Origin: Sphagnum magellanicum
Lineage: Eukaryota; Streptophyta; Sphagnopsida; Sphagnales; Sphagnaceae
Assembly (NCBI GenBank): GCA_021904315.1
Contig: CM038913.1
Span: 1,053,958 to 1,117,957 of the forward strand
Direction: 5' to 3'
Length of the DNA stretch: 64,000 nt
Of this stretch, positions 1 through 12,935 are shown in pieces. The notes beneath the pieces were generated by a model. The model was not told the DNA's origin, searched no databases, and saw nothing but the letters and a program-made list of their open reading frames with translations. The first letter of the stretch is position 1. Every line of letters begins with the position of its first letter. Position numbers and translations under genes: made by a program.

Positions 1-2046
1 TTAACAAATCCCTATCGGCACTCGGTGATGTTATCCAAGCTCTCACCACAAAAAGCAGCCACATCCCCTTCAGGTGACTTCCACTGTCCTCATTCCTCCA
101 AGAAAACAATGGTGGTTTGTTTGATTCATGAACCATGATCTGCTGCACATGGTGATATACAGGCTCTCTAATGCTTTAGCACCAAATGCTGTGTGTGCAG
201 GAATTCAAAGCTAACCCATCTCCTGCAAGACTCACTGGGTAATTTCCTTCCCTTTTGTGTCCTCAATGTTTTGAAGTTGCTAAGAATCAACTTTTATTGT
301 AGTCAGGAAGATCTGGTTTAGGTCTCATCTCAATCTGTCTCCTGAGGCTTTGCTGTTCCAAACTGCAGGAGGGGATTCGAAGACTCTTATGTTTGTACAG
401 ATCAGCCCAAATGATGGTGATGTCGGAGAGACACTCTGTTCTCTCAACTTTGCTAGCAGAGTGAGAGGGGTTGAGCTTGGCCCTGCACGGAAACAGCTAG
501 ATTCTGGCGAGCTTTTCAAGTACAAGCAGCTGGTATACCTTTATACCCAAACTTGCGATCAAAATCTTTCAAGCCTTTTCACTGCAAGGACTTCTGTTTC
601 TTGGATGCACAAATGTATTCATTACACTACTGCTGGTGAACACTCAGGCAGAGCGAGCCAAGCAAGAAGGCCGATCAAAGGAGGAGGCTGTGAAGAAACT
701 GGAGGATAGTTTACGGAATACGGAAGCTAAGCTAAAAGCCAAGGAGCAAATATGCCAAACTCTCACAGAGAAGGTCTCTTTTTCCACTTTGTTTTTTAAC
801 AAAATTGTCATGAGTCATGTGACCTGCTAGATGAGAGAGGTCACTTTCATCTTCTGGCCTGCTAAATTATTGTCCTATGCGCAGGTCAAGGAGAATGCAG
901 AGTTAGAGTTGCAGCTGCTGACTGAGAGGAGGGCACGACAAGCAGCAGAAGCTTCACTGCATGAGCAGAAATTGTTGGCTGAGAAAATAATGGCTGACAT
1001 GACAGCATTGGCTGAGAAAGCAGCAATGGATTCTAAACAAGCAATCAAGGAAGCTCTCGAGAAAGCAGCCATTGCACATGCGCATGAGGTTGCTCGAGTT
1101 AGTCGAATGAATGACAGTCCTCAAGTCAACAACGGTCGACAGCATGTATGAAAGCTGTACCCAAACTATATAGTCACATGTGGTTGATAAGTTCTCTTGT
1201 CCTGCTAGGTCTCACTAGCTTCTTGCTTTGCAGGTGAATGTGATGGACAATGTAACAGCAGAGACCACAATGAGGCGCCCTCCTTTGGTAGAAACAGGGC
1301 CATCGGGCCGTCCTCCAATTTCTGAAAGGACTGTGGAGTATGCTGTTAACCCACCAGATGGCAATGAGGTGATGAGAAACAGCTGCACTGGTGAGGTATT
1401 TGGTAATGAGAACTCAGATCCTCAAGACACTGTTTCCAGTGAAGGGCCTTTGAAACAGAGAGGCATACTGAAATCAAGCTCTCCCACTTTTCCAAAGCGG
1501 GTTCCTGGAAGAGTACGGCGTTCAGGTTTTGGTGTTTGTGTGAAGCCATCAGTGTTGGTGAGCTCACTCGTCAGAAGATCTCAAGAAGTAGCCAGCCAAA
1601 CCTCTTCAGTTGCAGCATCTCTATCAGAGGAGGAATTGCACAAACTTGTTGGGGGCTTGGATCTGATTGCCACTTCCAACATATCAGCACTTGATTCCAG
1701 TCTTCAATCCTTAGCCCAAGCATTCGAGACAACACCTGCTACACGGAAAAAACAGCAACCTTTGAGTCGCATGCATCCTCAGAAAACAGTACACTTCAGA
1801 TCTCCTCTTTTGGTGCCACCACCTGCAACAAGGGAAGGTGCAAAATGTGATGACATTGACCAAACCAATCAGAAGCCCATTTCGAGGTCAAAGCCAACTA
1901 CTGTAGGGAAACCATTTGGCAAAACTGTGGTCGGCCCTGGGTATGGTGCCCAAAGAGTTCCTTCACACAAAATTACTACAAGCACTGCAACAGCACCAAA
2001 GCCACCTCCTGCCTCACAACTCAGAGAGAAGAGATGGAACAAATAG
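1..2046 (+). CDS. Kinesin-14 family motor protein, C-terminal part (gene enters from the left edge)
   Basis: Six exons are visible: 1-73, 201-238, 369-532, 648-773, 885-1145 and 1234-2046, all with GT-AG borders and phases that join cleanly. They give the last 490 residues. The first exons carry the end of the motor domain: LGDVIQAL, then HIPFRNSKLT (switch/loop region), then [19 protein letters not shown]. The order motor, short coiled coil ([21 protein letters not shown]) and long C-terminal extension matches the plant kinesin-14 group whose motor is internal (Arabidopsis At2g22610 and At1g72250). These are predicted minus-end-directed microtubule motors. Exons 885-1145 are rich in Glu, Lys and Ala and probably continue the coiled coil; the last exon (271 codons) is Ser/Pro-rich, basic and probably disordered. 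The 38-bp exon 201-238 is unusually small. Nucleotide-binding motifs lie upstream, outside the window. Family identity is firm; the subgroup is inferred. Confidence 0.92.
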
Positions 2047-3719
2047 AACAAGTTGAGTGGCATACATCCATAGCTTGTGGATCTCACTTGTCATTTCAAA
2101 CCCAATGTACATTGCCAGATTTAGTATTCAGCTCCATTTGATGAGGCTCCTCCTATAGTGGAAATCTTTGTATTTAGAGTACCCTGATGGTTTTGATCCA
2201 TCATCATCCGTGTAAGGTTTATGGTGAATGGTGCATCCGTGCACCTAGATTCTGAGTGGGCATCCAGAGGAAGATAGCCAGCTTACCTTAACAAGTAAAT
2301 CCTACTTGTTAATAGAGAGAGATTGGTGTGGGATGCATGAGATGCATGTCCAGAGGGGAGAGAGGAGGGTACAGAATTGGGAAGCATCTTGCTGCTCATT
2401 TTTGGACCCATAGTTTGCGATTTCTTCAGCACCCATTTATCAGCATTATATTAGTAATTAGTATATTATTGTTATTATTACAATACAGAGGGGCTCAGTG
2501 TATCTGATAAAATCTAACTACTAAGTTTGTCTTTTTGATATATTATCATCATGTTTATTCATTGAGAATGCCTTGCCCTGAGGCTTTGATGAGCTCCTTC
2601 AATGGTAGATTTAGTTTAGTTGTACTTTTCAATGGTCATTGACTTCTTGAGTATACAATTTTGTGGAATATACATGAAAATTTAAGACATTGTTTCTTTT
2701 TCGCAAAAGATGTTTACACTTTAGACCTGTATTTTCATACTTTTTTGTACATGTTACAGTGGTTTATTATTAAATTTGTCGGGAAAATTTCTCAGCTCTT
2801 GAAACCTCAAAGTTAGAAATGTTCAATTTATCTCTCTAATCTTTATTCTAATTGTTTTCTGACCTGTAGAGAAAGGACATGCAAAAATCATATTTAAAAC
2901 TTTTATGCTTTCCTACAAAAATTGCAATGCACACTAGCTTATGATGGATTTGTTTTAGTTATGATTGATGCATTTTTTCTTTTTGCATTTTGTTTCATTC
3001 TTTGCACTACTACTTGAACAAAAAAGATTTGAAAAACAATTTATAAATGCATTGAGAGCAACAAAGTTAGGCAGTTCACCAAATCTAAGGTGGAATTCCA
3101 CATGGTGGTTGGTATTAGCTCCATTGTAGGGCAAATGGTAAGCAAACATAAATGTAAATAAACAAAAATATTGATGCTAAATTACAACCTAAAACATAGT
3201 GTTTTAAATCATTGTTGTGTAGTCTTGTTATTCACCTAGTTGAGGAGGCTTTATGGGATTTCTAGAGCTTCTTGATGTTGGTGAGGTTATGTTGTTCATC
3301 TCAAATGAAAGCTTGAAACTTAGAGTTTTAAACTATTTTTGAATGGAGGTGAATCTACTAATCTTTTAAACATGTAAAAACTTGTGTCTAAAAAGCTATG
3401 CTTGTTACTTGCTCATACGACTTACCTATAGAGGCAATGCACATAGTATTTATTCCACCTAAATTTAGGTGGTTTGTTTTTGCATCATAGTTGCAAAATA
3501 TGTGAGCAAGTCTCAAATCTCAAGAATATCAACTGAATTAGCAAAGTGCCCATTTGCATGACTTCTTTTTCCTCCATACTAAGTTGAAATAGTTTCAATT
3601 TTTCAGTGAGTTTCTTATGTTGGCTTCTTTAGGTGTAGAGCTCAAAACGTCAACCTAATTTTGTTTTGAACTTGAGGGTCGAAAGAGGCTTCTTCGCTCA
3701 CCTATGTGAAATCATGTTA
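2047..3719. other. Kinesin 3' UTR and AT-rich intergenic DNA
   Basis: The first 250 to 450 bases probably hold the kinesin 3' UTR; they keep the base composition of the gene before the sequence turns strongly AT-rich near 2440. No open frame with recognisable protein similarity, RNA gene or clear repeat was seen up to the left end of the transposon. Confidence 0.5.
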
Positions 3720-3746
3720 CAGTAAAACTTGTCTAAAGTGATACTG
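3720..3746 (+). repeat. Left terminal inverted repeat of the pogo-like element
   Basis: These 27 bases start CAGTAAAACTTGTCTAAAG and match the reverse complement of 5827-5853 except at three positions. The TA just before it is the target-site duplication. Confidence 0.9.
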
Positions 3747-4020
3747 TCTAAAGTGATAAACATGACTCGGTCCCAACTCGGGCCCCATACAAAATGTGAT
3801 AAACCTCCGTAAAGTGATATTCGATAATTTTTATTGGTCCCACTCCTTATCTAAAGTGGTATTCAACACATTTCAAAAAATAAAAAACAAAAACAACTAC
3901 AAAACAAGCTAGATACGCTTGAAGAACCTGTCAATGTTCTTCTGAACCATTCGGTTGGTATGGATCATACTCATCTTATCCTTCAATTTCTGGATGGAAC
4001 TCACACAAGATTCGTCCGCC

Positions 4021-5589
4021 CTATTGCTGCATGAAAAAGATCACAAGCTTATCTAACATCTCGGAAGCGTCAGCGGCACTCATGGCAGGCACTTCTTTGT
4101 TGTCGTCCTCTTCCTCATGCAACACTGGAGCAAGTCCGGCTTCTTCAAGGTGGTCCTCAATGATATTATCAAGATCCGGCGTGTATGACATGATCTGCTC
4201 CTCCGGGTAGTTGAACAGGTTCCTGATGTCCATTGGGTTTTTGTAGCGGAAGCGCTGGATTTGTGACTGTAGATCCGCGATGACCTCGTGGTCCACCAGG
4301 TCGTCCTCCGTGACGTTTTCAATTGCCTCAGCCTGTTCTATCAACCAGATCTTGCAGTGTAGGAAGCAGTTGGCAATCGTCGTTGGCTTGATTTCATAAT
4401 TCCACGCGGGGACAACAAACTGGATGGCCCCCAAAATGTCGACCTTCTCCGGCTCTGGCACCTTGTCTTCAATGCGCTGGAGAAGAGCACGGTTGAAGCA
4501 GTGATGGTAGTAGGCCTTGAAGTTGCGGATGATGCCGGCATCGCACGGTTGAATCTTCGAGGTCATGTTCGGAAGTAGGTAGAGAATGGTCGTGTTCCGA
4601 AGGCGGATGTGATCCGGAATCTTCTCCACCGGAGTGTGCCTGCTGAAGTTATCCAGGATTAGGAGGACCTTCCAGCCGGAAACATGGAGATCAAATGCCC
4701 AGAGCCACTCCAGGAAAATGATCTGTGTCATCCACGCAGACGCATTGTTCCCGTATACGCACCCAAGTGACGTGACGTTGATGTTCTTGAAACACCTGGG
4801 GTTCTTAAACTTGCCAATCACCCACAGTGGTAGCTTGTCAGAGCCGTTGCCGTTGCAACACAGCGCCAGGGTCAAGCGCTCCTTGCTCTGTTTCCTGCCT
4901 TCGAGCTGCTTTGTCGCAAGGGAGTTGTCTGCCTGCAATGCGGGCGAAGATGCTTAGTTAGCCAGGGACAAACTCATTTGATATCTTTTTGAACTTATAG
5001 TATGTACCTGCATGTGGTAGAACAACCCACTTTCATCCATGTTGTAGATGTCACGCCATTTGTACGTGTCAAGAACTTGATGAATTCCCAGAAGGGCAAC
5101 TGCAACAGTAGTCATGTCGACTGAACCGCTTTCCCCGAACCTGCGATGCTCCTTGATCCCGTGACGGACCTTGAAAACTTCAAACCAACCATTTGAAAAC
5201 TCAAACGGCGAGTGATCCGGGTACAGGCGGTCAATGATCTTCATTGCGCTCTCACGTATGAGGTCCCCGCTCAGGTTGACGTGTTCCTGGTTAGCAAGGA
5301 ACCATTCAGCTAAAGCAGCCTCCATGATAGGGAATTTCACTGTCCTCTGACGCTTGGAGCTGAGGTTGGAGGTGGTGGCTTTGGCGAGCAGTTCCGCCAA
5401 CCGTTTGAGTGTGCCCGACATCGTTGCTTGGTTGACCTTGAACTGATGAGTGTCCTCCAGCCACTTGATCAGCTCTTTCTGTGTGGCACCAGGATGATCT
5501 TTCTTGTACCGTACGAGGGCGAGGCGGACCTCGTCCGTCATCGTGGTGTATTGCTGACCTTTCTTCGGTATGGAGAAGACTTTGTGCAT
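4021..5589 (-). CDS. Pogo/CENP-B-type transposase, DDE superfamily endonuclease, one intron
   Basis: Exon 1 is 5589-5008 and exon 2 is 4932-4021. The 75-bp intron between them has a perfect GT...AG (CATGCAG/GTACAT and TTGCAG/GCAGAC), and removing it joins YHMQ to ADNS in frame, giving 497 aa. The first ATG in frame is at 5589; a second Met 16 residues on, before TDEVRLALVRYKK, is an alternative start. Domains in order: an N-terminal helix-turn-helix, a second CENP-B/Tc5-type HTH (around ALAEWFLANQEHVNLSGD), then a DDE catalytic domain. The candidate metal-binding triad is D185 in NMDESG, D288 in LLILDNFSRH and D325 in IQPCDAGIIRNF, the D-D-D spacing usual for pogo transposases. A Glu/Asp-rich tail follows. 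No stop codon or frameshift is seen. It would bind the element's ends and catalyse cut-and-paste transposition. Confidence 0.9.
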
Positions 5590-5826
5590 GAGGATGTGAC
5601 AGGGTGGTACTTGCAACACGGTTCTTGAGGTGGACCCACACGCAAACAAGGGTTTTTTTTCTGTGGAACTTCCCCCGGCACGCGGGTACGACAGCCACGA
5701 ACTAATGCCCTAACGGTACAAACGATAATGGTAAAAAAAAGGAAAACGTGTGTGTATGATACTGTATGTACCGTACGTGCCTAAAATGATAACCTGTATA
5801 AAGTGGTATCCTACTTCTGGTCCCAG

Positions 5827-5853
5827 CAATATCACTTTAGACAGGTTTTATTG
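5827..5853 (-). repeat. Right terminal inverted repeat of the pogo-like element
   Basis: Read on the minus strand it starts CAATAAAACCTGTCTAAAG, the partner of the left end. TA follows at 5854-5855. Confidence 0.9.
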
Positions 5854-5855
5854 TA

Positions 5856-8800
5856 TAAAGGTAGATGATGTTTGGAGAGGATCAAAATTATTTGGGCATC
5901 ACTACACTTGTCATGATACACATATTTTTGTTCTTTGTTGGTGTACTTATCTTATTTATCTTTACAAATTTTAGGTTTGTTCAACTACATAGTGATCCTA
6001 TGTGCAAACCTTATGTTGTTATTGCCCCAAGCTAATGGATGAACATGTGTAGATTTTTGGTGCACCCATCCAATTAATGGGTTGTTTTGAAGTCTACCCA
6101 TCTACTTGTTGGGTTTCTTTTCAAAATATGAATGTTGGGTAATTGATTTAATCATGCTTGTATTATCATTTTTTTCCCCCCTTTGTATCACAAGGTTTCA
6201 TATCACTATGAAATGTAAAAAACAATTTATATGACTAATTTTTTAAATGATTTTTTTAATAAACATACAAATAATTATTTTAAATTCTTTTAAAACTTAT
6301 TAAAATGAGATTCTTAGAAAATTGATTTGAAAGATTATGCAAGAATCAACTAAAATAAAACACAACAATTTTTAAATAAATTAAAATTTCAATATACAAT
6401 TTTTTTTGACATATAAATGTTTTTAATTAATTTGATGTTATTTAAAAAACTTCAATAAGGTTTTGACGAAGATTTAATACCAAAAATCATAATAAAATTG
6501 ATTTATAATTGATTATAATTTTGTTGCCTTTTATGTTATAAAATTTTATTATTGGCCCAAGATAGTAGACATGAATGTATGATTTTAGGTTTTACCAAGT
6601 ATGTATGGGGCAAACACAAATAGTTGGTTGGCTATATATGACAAGTCCAATGTCTAGAGAACATGCATCCAAAGAGGCCCATTCTACAATTGACCTACCA
6701 TGTTATGAGGTTTTGTTTTATCCTTTTACTTCGTTCCTTTCTCTTGTCATCAATGACAAAATAGATGGACACAAGGCTATGGCAAGTAATGTTTTACATG
6801 CCATTTTCTTACTAATAGACATGTTGTATGTCTTATGCTAGAGGTTTGATGTGAAAATTTTATCTTTATATCAAATTGACTATTGGCATAATTGTTCTTT
6901 TGTTTTCTCATTATGTTGTACTATCAAAATGCAAATGAGGAGTGCTAGAATGGAAAAAGTTTGATGACACTAGAAAAAATAGGTCTCACGTTACATGCAA
7001 TAAGTTATACAAATATTCATATTTGTATGTCACATGTGGCTAGGTCTATAATGGAAATACTATTTCAAACTAAAAGTACAAAATACATTTTAATGACCAA
7101 GGGGGAACTAAATCATTTGCAAAGTTTTAATGGATATTTAAAGAAGAAAAGAAAAATTTGAAACCTTGAGGTTTTGATTGTAAAGGTATGAAGGTAGCTA
7201 AAATGTACACAATTCAGTATTATAGTTATTGAATTATTGGGTTACTATCTATAATCTCTTTCATTTTGATTCTCTTTTGCTTCCCAATTGTAGATACCAT
7301 TACATTATGCAACTTACAAAAAAATGTTTTTTTTTTGTAAAGTAAAAGAAAAAGGTTGAAACCTACATTGGTTTTGTTGTTGCCTATGATTTGAAATATT
7401 GGAGATATTGTTAAGAATTGTCATGATCTAATGTGTGTTTAAATCGATCTTTATCTCTTGATTAAAAAATTGACTTTGATTTTTAAAATTATAGCAAATT
7501 GGGGTTTAATGCAAATGTCATACTTATGTTTATTTCTAAAATGTTTACAATTCTAATAGTAGGTTTAGAAATAACCTATGGCACACAATAGGCCTTTTAT
7601 GAAAATGATTAGATTGGGCCCTTTAGTAATCATGAAAATCCCTCCTACTCATATTATAGGAAGGTAAGATATCATTAATGTTCAATCTTAAATCGTTGTT
7701 AAACCATGAGTAGCATTCTTCTTCATGCCACAAAATATACATAACATGTATCTTAAAAATCGTTGAAAATTTTGAGATTTTTTTGCATTCAATCAAAAGA
7801 TAAAAGCTACTTAGAATCACATTTACATAAACAAAAAAATGAAAAGAAAATTGTTTAGTTTGTTCTTGTCAATCATTTGCACATTCGCCAATACTCTTAT
7901 AATTGGAAAGTTATAAACCTTTGGAAATTGCATCTGAATTTATTTTTTGCAATCAATGTCTTCTTATTATCAAATTAATTAACATAGCACCTTAATCAAC
8001 TTCTATTTTGAAAATTTTCAACTTTAATATTATGGAAAACATCCCCAATGGTTCATTATCATTTTAAGGCCTCCAAAGTGTTATTAATTGCCAACAATTC
8101 CCACATCAAGACTATTAATTCATCATTGCATTTTTGTGCCAATATTAATTTCCTTGTAGTAATTTGCATTTCATTGTTGATTCAAATGACTATGAGTTGC
8201 AAAAAAAGAAATGTGTTGCTACCGTAGTTAGATTTAAAGTTTATGCAATATTATAAGCATTTGTAAAAATAATGCCTTAAGATCTATGAGATTTGCAATT
8301 GTCAAAATGCAAAAAAAAAAACTTGATTATAATTAGGGAGGAAATCAATGAATGAAAGAACTTGCCATGCTTGTTGTGGGTTCAGTTATTCAACCCTAGC
8401 AATTATTCCACTATTGAATTGTGCACAAATGGTATTCCATCAAATCAAATAAATCAATTCTTATTAAATTTTTTTGGAATAAACTTATGTAGTTCATGTT
8501 TGGATTTCTAGAACTAGGCACATGGTGAAGTTCATCCTTGCATGAATATCATATGGTTTTTATGTGCATATTGGAGGTGGTGAAACTTGTCAAAATCAAC
8601 TTGAATTGTGTATATCATGTCATTGTTTAAAAGATGTTAGGGTTGCAAAGTTTATTAGGCATTTTCTTTTGTATTAATTACACCATAAAAAATTAAGGAA
8701 CAAATGTTAAATCTCTTGAAAAACTATCAATGAATATATTACATCAAGTTTTGCAAGTTTTGAGGTGCAATTACCCTCAATCAACCCAAAATTGTTGATA

Positions 8801-11800
8801 GTAATTTTTATGATTCATGATAAATTGTTAGTAAAGAAACGAAGTCCATATTCTTAAACTAGCTTGAATACTACCAAGGTAAAATACCAAGACCAAATCT
8901 ATAAGGGAAAAATTACACACAGATATGGAACTAAATGTTGAACATGGGAGCCAATTGGATGTGACAATGATGAATTTATGTTGGGAGTTTATTATGGATT
9001 TAGGGTTGGGTGTGTAATGAAGTTAGATTTTCAACCTTGAGTGTTGTAATTCAATGATGGAAAATAATAATAATAATAAAGTTATATGATGTCAAATAAT
9101 GTTTTAAAAACCATTATAAAATTATTGGTGTGCATTTACACAAATGCATAATTATGAATCAATTGCATATTCATGGTTCTTATAATTTATTTTTAGTTTT
9201 TGAGGCCCAAACCATTTATATGTGACTTTTGAAATAATTCAAAATGAATGAAATCTTATGTGTTAGTACTTTTGATACTATATTTAGTTTTTTTTCCCTT
9301 CAAATTGTTTGCACTCTAACATGCATTCACCCTTTTCTTTTCTTCATATTATTTTTCTATTTAAATTCCTTTTCAATTTTTGAACAATGTATTTTTATCC
9401 AATTTTTTCATCACAAAAAACAAGATGAAAATCATTTTTGCATGTCCGTCAATGTGTTTTGTTTAAAAATCTTGAAAAATATAAACATTTTTAAAAACCA
9501 CAAAAATTTAAAAACAATAGTTGCAAGAAGGTGTTAAGTGTAAGATTATAGATTACATGTGAAATATGTTGTAGCTTCCAAAGAATATTGAATAAATTGA
9601 AAGTTAAGAAGTAAACAAGAAATATTGTGTTTGAGGTTAATTAGATATGGTTGTTAACTATGTTAATAATTGAACAAAGTTGTGAGCAAGTTTCACTTGG
9701 AATGGGTTTCATAAGTACAAATTGACTAGTGCACAACCAAAACTATGTACATATTGCATCTTTGAACACAACAATCACCCATTTGTGTTTTTTTAATGAC
9801 ATTAAAAGGAAAGATCTAAGATTCCAAATACCAAATATTGTGATGTTCTTTTGTTGATTGGGGTTATGAACTAACTCCTTTCATAGGGTGTCCATCTTGT
9901 AGATCTTTCTTAAATTACAATTTATGATTGAATCTTTGGATTTTTTGTTGTAGTACTTAATATGTGTAGTTTTATTTTCACCTACGAGCAAACACATCCT
10001 TGGGTGGTACCCTTAGGAATCACCTCAAAAAATGGTTAAAAAACAAAAAACAACCAAATCATTTTTCTAAACCCTTTATTTTAAATGTTTTCATAACTAT
10101 AAATTATTGTTCCCTCATATTTATCAACTGAATGCAATAATATATGGCTTGAAGTTTATTTTGGAATTTAGAAAATTGAAAATTGTTAAAATTTTGTATT
10201 CTTGACTAAAATCGCCCCTTTAGAAATTGATAGCTTTAACTTTGAAAATTCCTAACTAAATTATACTAACTCAATCAATTGTCTAATAAAAACTTAAAAA
10301 TAAAATGACTTCCAAATTATCTTAGGAAAAAAATTCTCAAGAAAATTCTCAAATCATGTTTCAAATTTGTGTTCCTAACAAAAAAGTTCAAGGTAGTAAC
10401 TATTGTTATGTTCCTAATTTTTTTTCTAAATGCAATGATTAAGAACATAAAAGTACACAATATTCTTGATATTATTGAAATTTAAAAATCTGTGAAATGT
10501 AATAAATGTATTCATTAAAAAAATGAAAATATTTATTTAAATATTTTCTATGATTTTTCAAAGTTTGATGGGTTAAGAAAATCAAGGTGTGACATTCCTA
10601 GTGGTACTATACAAGGATGGGCTTGCCCTTACATGCTTGTTTTCAAGTCAATTTGGCAAAGTGGTCATTCAATGTTTACATCATCCTTAAACTTCAACAA
10701 CTTGTGTAATAAACAAAATGTAGGCATATCAAGAAAACAACATGCAAATATAACTTTTGCATCAGTTTTTTACAAGTTTTTTTCAAAATATCAAAAAAAT
10801 ATTTTTTTATTATAAATTAATCTATTATTATTATTATTATTATTTTATTGTAGGGCATTTGTAATTAATGTTGTGTTGCCCTTCCTTCTTGGAGGTGTCA
10901 CAATTTAATTAATAAGGGGATAACCCTTGTCACCCAACAAGTGTAAAGGAGTGTGATCTGAACTTTTATTGACATAATGAAACAAATTGCAATAGTACCT
11001 ATATGTTATGTGATCCACACCTTTGTAAAATTTGGAGTTATATACACTTATTAATAATTTTACAAAAAAATTAGTTGCAATTCACAAATAATAAGAACCA
11101 CAATGAAACATTATACCTACCATTATTTTGTGACTAAATAATTCCCAAAAGGGATAGTTGAGAAAAAGAAGTTTCAAAGGTACAATATCGTTTAAAGTTT
11201 TTATAATCAAACTCTTAACTTTCTTCAAACCAATGGTTATCATTGCCATTAGATTATCATTAAATGTTGGGAAATAAAGGTGCATTGCATGTAGTTATTC
11301 TTGATTGTTGAAATTCTAAAATAATAAAGATCTTTTGTTAAAAAAATGAAATATTTTGAAAAAAACTAATAATTGCTAGTGATTTGTATAATATTACCTC
11401 ATTTTATGGTAGAATTAGTTCTCATGAAAAATGTTAAGATGTTTAGAGATTGGAATGTGGGTATAATTTAGGGCAACATGTACATTTGACAACCCATACC
11501 ACTTCTTGAAGTCCTTGATCACAACATTCATTTCTACTCCAATTGTAAAATGAAGTCATTTCACAATAACAATGAACTGGAGCATTATAAACTTAAAATG
11601 TGCAAATAGTTCATTATAAATCAAGAAGTTAACACTCATGGCCAACTTATAAATAACACACCACACTTGTGGTTCAATAGGATTGCTATTTGATATTGGA
11701 TGTCTAGGAACTTACTTTATCAAAATAAGCTACAATTAATTAGCAATTCCAAACAAAGTAGACTTTGGTTCATTGTAAAGTTTTCTATCCATCTATCATC

Positions 11801-12587
11801 CTCACATTTAGCAATAAAAATTTAAGAAAGCTATGTGATGTTTCATGGCTTTTAACCTAATGGCTTTAAATTCTATCACAAAACAATAAGAAAACTGGAC
11901 ATGATGATTGAGGAGTGCAAACAAGATGAGAAGAAACTATTCTATGTTAGTTCAATCGATAGTTGGGTTTGCATTGTATGGATTTCATATCCATAGAAAG
12001 AACAAGAGTGAAAATGAAATCAAAACATAGCAACATACACCCTCATCATAAACAACATATTTTTCCATTATATTGTCCATGGTAATAACACAAAATAACT
12101 CATCTATGTTGGAGGTACATTCAAAAAAAGAGAAAAAGACATAAAAGGTGGACACGACTTGTGTAGACATAATCCAAAATGTGATAGAACAACGATGAGA
12201 AAACAAAAAGATTTATGATTTCATTGTTTTATAAACATAAACAAAATTTGGAGGTTTGCAAGGAAAGCATCGTTAACAAACCCAAAAATACAAACCTATG
12301 AACATTGTAAAATGTAAGAAAAAAATGAACATGTGAAAAGAAAACAAATACAACAAAGGAATGAGATAATACAATTAATATTGGCATGTGATTTGATGGA
12401 GAAGATAAAAATACACATGCAATAACAAACATGAGGCAAAGTTGAAAGCATTTCCATGAAGCATGAATAGAAAACCAAGAATGAATCTAAAATAGGAAAT
12501 GATAAATTGTTGGTGCAAATTCATGAATTTAAAAGAAAGTGAGTCAAAATAAAAGTAGAGCATGATGAAAAATGCAAAGTTTTGTAC
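5856..12587. other. AT-rich intergenic tract, no gene seen
   Basis: About 6.7 kb of strongly AT-rich DNA with homopolymer A and T runs and simple ATT repeats (for example near 10824-10850). Open frames here are short, biased to Phe, Ile, Lys and Asn, and show no recognisable domain. No splice-linked exon series, RNA gene or transposon ends were recognised. Confidence 0.6.
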
Positions 12588-12935
12588 TGCTCATGTTAAA
12601 AAACCCTAGTTTCAGTTTTATAATTGCATAATGCTCATGTAAAAAACCCTAATTTTAGGTCTAAAATTATGTAATGCTCATGTAAAAAGACCCTACTTTT
12701 AGGTCTACAATTAAATAATGCTCATGTAAAAAAAAACCCTAATTTTAGGTCTAAAATTGCATAATGCTCATGTAAGAAACCCTAATTTTAAGTCTAAAAT
12801 TATGTAATGCTCATGTAAAAAGACCCCACTTTTAGCTCTACAATTGCATAATGCTCATGTAAGAAAAAAAAAACCCTAATTTTTCTTCTAAAATTATGTA
12901 ATGCTCGTGTCAAAAACCCTGATTTTAAACACTAA
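12588..12935. repeat. Tandem array of about eight 42-49 bp units with a three-unit higher-order period
   Basis: Each unit starts with ATGCTCATGT, followed by A-rich sequence, a telobox-like CCCTAATTTTAGGTCTA and a short AT tail. Units start near 12588, 12631, 12673, 12718, 12763, 12807, 12851 and 12900. Units three apart resemble one another most: those at 12673 and 12807 both read AAAAAGACCC, while their neighbours read AACCCTAA. This gives a second period of about 133 bp. The array ends some 520 bp before the next gene's start codon. Confidence 0.88.

Larger units (their letters stand above)
3720..5853 (-). mobile_element. Complete pogo/Tigger-like (Tc1/mariner superfamily) DNA transposon
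   Basis: The element is 2,134 bp long and ends in 27-bp terminal inverted repeats that agree at 24 of 27 positions. Its first bases are CAGTAAAAC and its last are GTTTTATTG. It is flanked on both sides by TA (3718-3719 and 5854-5855), the target-site duplication expected of the superfamily. Inside lies one minus-strand transposase gene with the pogo domain order. Copies of a TAAAGTGATA-like motif recur inside both ends and could be transposase binding sites. The coding part is much richer in GC than the flanking DNA. With intact ends, target duplication and reading frame, this looks like a young and possibly autonomous copy. Activity is inference. Confidence 0.9.

Noticed and set aside
4080-5698. 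Overlapping frames on both strands inside the transposon
   Set aside because: They shadow the transposase gene in its GC-rich sequence; only the minus-strand frame with the DDE motifs is conserved.
9244-9537. 97-codon frame in the AT-rich tract
   Set aside because: Composition is Phe/Ile/Lys-biased as expected by chance in AT-rich DNA, and no domain or neighbouring exon was found.
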